Positions 62,082 to 64,000 of a DNA stretch of 64,000 nt are shown in pieces. Source of the stretch: Desulfobacterales bacterium. GTDB lineage: Bacteria; Desulfobacterota; Desulfobacteria; Desulfobacterales; JAFDDL01. The DNA is taken from the NCBI GenBank assembly GCA_034003325.1, contig JAVEYW010000001.1, forward strand, positions 95,838 through 159,837, written 5' to 3'. Below the pieces are notes generated by a model. That model saw only the letters and a program-made list of their open reading frames with translations, made no database searches and was not told the DNA's origin. The translations under genes were made by a program, and so were the position numbers. Position 1 is the first letter of the stretch. Each line of letters starts with the position of its first letter.

Positions 62082-63241
62082 TGAATACGAACACGGCACT
62101 CCCGCTTTCGCCACCGCTTGAAGCGCCGGCAGCACCGAAACAAACCCCGTTTCAGGCGGTTTGGCGGCTGTTTCGAAAAAACCGCATGGCCGGTATCGGG
62201 CTCGTCATTTTCATCGCTTTTTTTGGTATAGCGCTCTTGGGGCTGGCACTGACCTCCGGGCAAGCACCCGCCCTTGATCCCTCCCTCATTCGGTTGCAGG
62301 AAAAACTTCGGCCGCCGCTGTCCAAGGCGACCCTGGAAACCTTGCGCCCCGAGGAAGTCCCGCCTTTTGAGTATTATTTCTTCGGCACGGATGATTTGGG
62401 ACGGGATGTCTTTGCCCGCATGCTTCAGGGGGCCTGGGTCTCCCTGACCGTGGGGTTCGTGGCGGTGGGCATTTCGGTGTTGATCGGCATTTTCCTGGGC
62501 GGCATCGCGGGGTATTACGGGCAGCAGTCCATCACGATTCACCACCTTCTCCTCTCTATTTTCCTTTTGACCGGGCTGGGACTATCCATCGCAACACTGC
62601 CGTTTCAAGCTGCCGGCGCCTTTTTGGGATGCGCCTTGCTTTTATTCATCCGATATCGGCATTCTCATTCGAAAAAGAGGCCTTCCCGATTTCAAAGCTT
62701 CCTCGCCAGCCCCACCATGACCATCGATACCTTCATCATGCGACTGGTGGACATCATGCTGTGCTTCCCCAGCTTTTTTCTGATACTGACCGTGGTCGCC
62801 CTGTTGCCGGCCAGCATTTATAACATCATGATCATTATCGGGTTGACCAGTTGGATGGGCACGACCCGATTCGTCCGGGCGGAATTTCTTTCTTTGCGGG
62901 AACTGGATTTTGTCTCAGCGGCCCGGGCGCTCGGCGTCGGAAATTTTCGGATTATTTTTCGGCACATCATGCCCAACGCCATCGCGCCGGTTCTGGTCTC
63001 AGCCACCATCGGCATCGCCGGTGCCATTCTGACCGAAGCGGGGTTAAGTTTTTTGGGATTTGGGGTCCCGCCGCCTCACGCCACCTGGGGAAATATTCTT
63101 TCGGACGGCAAGCGCTTTATTTTTGACGCCCCCTGGTTGACCTTCATTCCGGGCACGGCCATTCTCGTGGTGGTTCTGGCGTTTAATCTCTTTGGTGAAG
63201 GACTGCGCGATGCGCTGAATCCAAGGCTTCGGGAACGATAA
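62078..63241 (+). CDS. ABC importer permease (DppC/OppC-like) with extra segment
   Basis: Second permease, 387 residues, about 80 longer than usual DppC proteins. The N-terminal FRKNRMAGIGLVIFIAFF and FGTDDLGRDVFARMLQGAWVSL (shortened: GTDDLGRDVFARMLQGA) are typical, and the EAA loop is SAARALGVGNFRIIFRHIMPN. Between GIAGYYGQ and IDTFIMRLVDIMLCFP, normally adjacent, there are about 65 extra residues that seem to form two more hydrophobic helices (LLSIFLLTGLGLSIATLPF and AAGAFLGCALLLFIRY). The gene overlaps the first permease by 4 bp. Confidence 0.9.
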   Translation: MMNTNTALPLSPPLEAPAAPKQTPFQAVWRLFRKNRMAGIGLVIFIAFFGIALLGLALTSGQAPALDPSLIRLQEKLRPPLSKATLETLRPEEVPPFEYYFFGTDDLGRDVFARMLQGAWVSLTVGFVAVGISVLIGIFLGGIAGYYGQQSITIHHLLLSIFLLTGLGLSIATLPFQAAGAFLGCALLLFIRYRHSHSKKRPSRFQSFLASPTMTIDTFIMRLVDIMLCFPSFFLILTVVALLPASIYNIMIIIGLTSWMGTTRFVRAEFLSLRELDFVSAARALGVGNFRIIFRHIMPNAIAPVLVSATIGIAGAILTEAGLSFLGFGVPPPHATWGNILSDGKRFIFDAPWLTFIPGTAILVVVLAFNLFGEGLRDALNPRLRER

Positions 63242-63256
63242 CCATTGAAAGCGATC

Positions 63257-64000
63257 ATGGCAAAAACCATTCGGCAAGATTCATCGGCACCCAACGCGCC
63301 GCTGTTGCGCGTTGAGGCGTTAAAGGTCTTCTTTCACGGGGATCAGCATATCGCAAAAGCCGTGGATGGGGTCAGTTTCGAGGTGCGAAAAAAAGAAACC
63401 GTGTGCCTGGTGGGCGAATCGGGTTGCGGCAAAAGTGTTTCGGCATTGAGCATTTTAGGCCTGGTGCCGACGCCGCCCGGGGAAATCGCTGAAGGTGCCA
63501 TTCAGTTCAACGGAATGGCACTACTCAACTGTTCCGAAGAAACGCTGCAAAGAATACGTGGCGACCAGATTGCCATGATTTTTCAGGAGCCGCTAAGTTC
63601 TCTAAACCCGGTCTTTACCATCGGTGCCCAGATTCAGGAAGCCATCGATATTCATCAGGCACCCGGACCAAAGGCATCCCTTGCCAAAACCATCGCGCTG
63701 CTGACCGATGTCGGCATTGCCTCGCCGGCGGAGAGAGTAAACGATTACCCGCACCAGCTCAGCGGCGGGCAGCGTCAACGGGTTATGATTGCCATGGCGC
63801 TGGCCTGCGATCCAGCGCTGATTATCGCGGACGAGCCCACAACCGCCCTGGATGTGACGGTTCAAGCGCAAATTCTCGCCCTGCTGCAAAAAATTAAAAA
63901 AGAACGCGGCATGTCGATTCTTTATATCACGCATGATCTGGGTGTCGTGGGCGACATTGCGGACCGGGTCTATGTCATGTACAGCGGCGTGATCGTGGAA
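63257..64000 (+). CDS. ABC importer ATPase (DppD/OppD-like), 3' end beyond window
   Basis: ATP-binding subunit. Walker A is LVGESGCGKSVSALS, the Q-loop IAMIFQEPLSSLNPVFT, the signature HQLSGGQRQRVMIAMAL, Walker B LIIADEPTTALDVT and the H-loop YITHDLGVV. All are intact. The start is the ATG at 63257, 15 bp after the permease. The frame is open to the last base, so the C-terminal oligopeptide domain lies beyond the window. It energises the importer encoded just upstream. Confidence 0.94.
   Translation, partial: MAKTIRQDSSAPNAPLLRVEALKVFFHGDQHIAKAVDGVSFEVRKKETVCLVGESGCGKSVSALSILGLVPTPPGEIAEGAIQFNGMALLNCSEETLQRIRGDQIAMIFQEPLSSLNPVFTIGAQIQEAIDIHQAPGPKASLAKTIALLTDVGIASPAERVNDYPHQLSGGQRQRVMIAMALACDPALIIADEPTTALDVTVQAQILALLQKIKKERGMSILYITHDLGVVGDIADRVYVMYSGVIVE

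Overview
The window looks like a chromosomal segment of a Desulfobacterota (former Deltaproteobacteria) bacterium, probably Desulfobacteraceae-like. The indications are a complete exosortase/PEP-CTERM type exopolysaccharide locus, multihaem c-type cytochromes (an octahaem hydroxylamine-oxidoreductase-like protein with an NrfH-like partner), a CooC-type maturation ATPase, a U32 protein, and several small conserved proteins. No rRNA, tRNA, CRISPR array or prophage was recognised. The lineage is an inference from gene content.

Layout. (1) 1-17.9 kb, all on the minus strand: the variable arm of an exopolysaccharide locus, with GT2 and GT4 glycosyltransferases, three sulfotransferases, an O-antigen-ligase-like protein, a flippase, a polysaccharide deacetylase, an acyltransferase, an asparagine-synthase-like protein without its glutaminase cysteine, and two secreted beta-propeller proteins. 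(2) 17.9-39.9 kb, same strand: the conserved exosortase-A-type core. It holds two PEP-CTERM-type GT4 enzymes, a FemAB-like protein, a deacetylase, an outer-membrane beta-barrel, exosortase, EpsI, chain-length determinant, WecB, export protein, Ugd, two sugar epimerases, an initiating sugar transferase, a tyrosine autokinase and a sigma54-activator-like regulator. A MntA/HepT toxin-antitoxin pair sits inside it, coupled to its neighbours by overlapping codons. (3) 40.3-43.4 kb: pyrG and eno, then a 165-bp palindromic MITE-like element. (4) 43.9-50.3 kb: a winged-helix/coiled-coil protein, a U32 protein, a REP-flanked RAYT transposase, cooC and a Ski2-like helicase. (5) 50.3-53.6 kb: a redoxin/FMN-bind-like protein and the octahaem/tetrahaem cytochrome pair behind an FNR-type operator. 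(6) 53.9-58.1 kb: cysE, cysK, a small conserved protein, fumC and a small Arg/Asp-rich protein. (7) 59.0-64.0 kb: a peptide/nickel-type ABC importer operon, cut at the right edge.

How the parts work together. The exopolysaccharide genes form one long minus-strand array, mostly closely spaced. UDP-sugar precursors (WecB, Ugd, two epimerases) feed an initiating transferase and a set of glycosyltransferases. A flippase, a polymerase/ligase-like protein, a Wzz-like protein and an export protein complete assembly. Three sulfotransferases plus uronic-acid enzymes suggest a sulfated acidic polymer.

The most unusual signal is repeat DNA. From 18.3 to 36 kb (and again at 53.9 and 56.3 kb) the sequence is full of 9-bp-period repeats of the type GCTGGGAGG in both orientations. 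They fill gene junctions, form C-terminal tails on two proteins, supply possible Shine-Dalgarno sequences, and interrupt two glycosyltransferases in frame. Because the period is a multiple of three and the unit mostly lacks stop codons, the arrays can change length without breaking frames. A second 9-bp family (CCCAAYRAA) sits at the 5' ends of several genes. A composite roughly 110-bp dispersed element with hairpins at both ends is present in about four copies.
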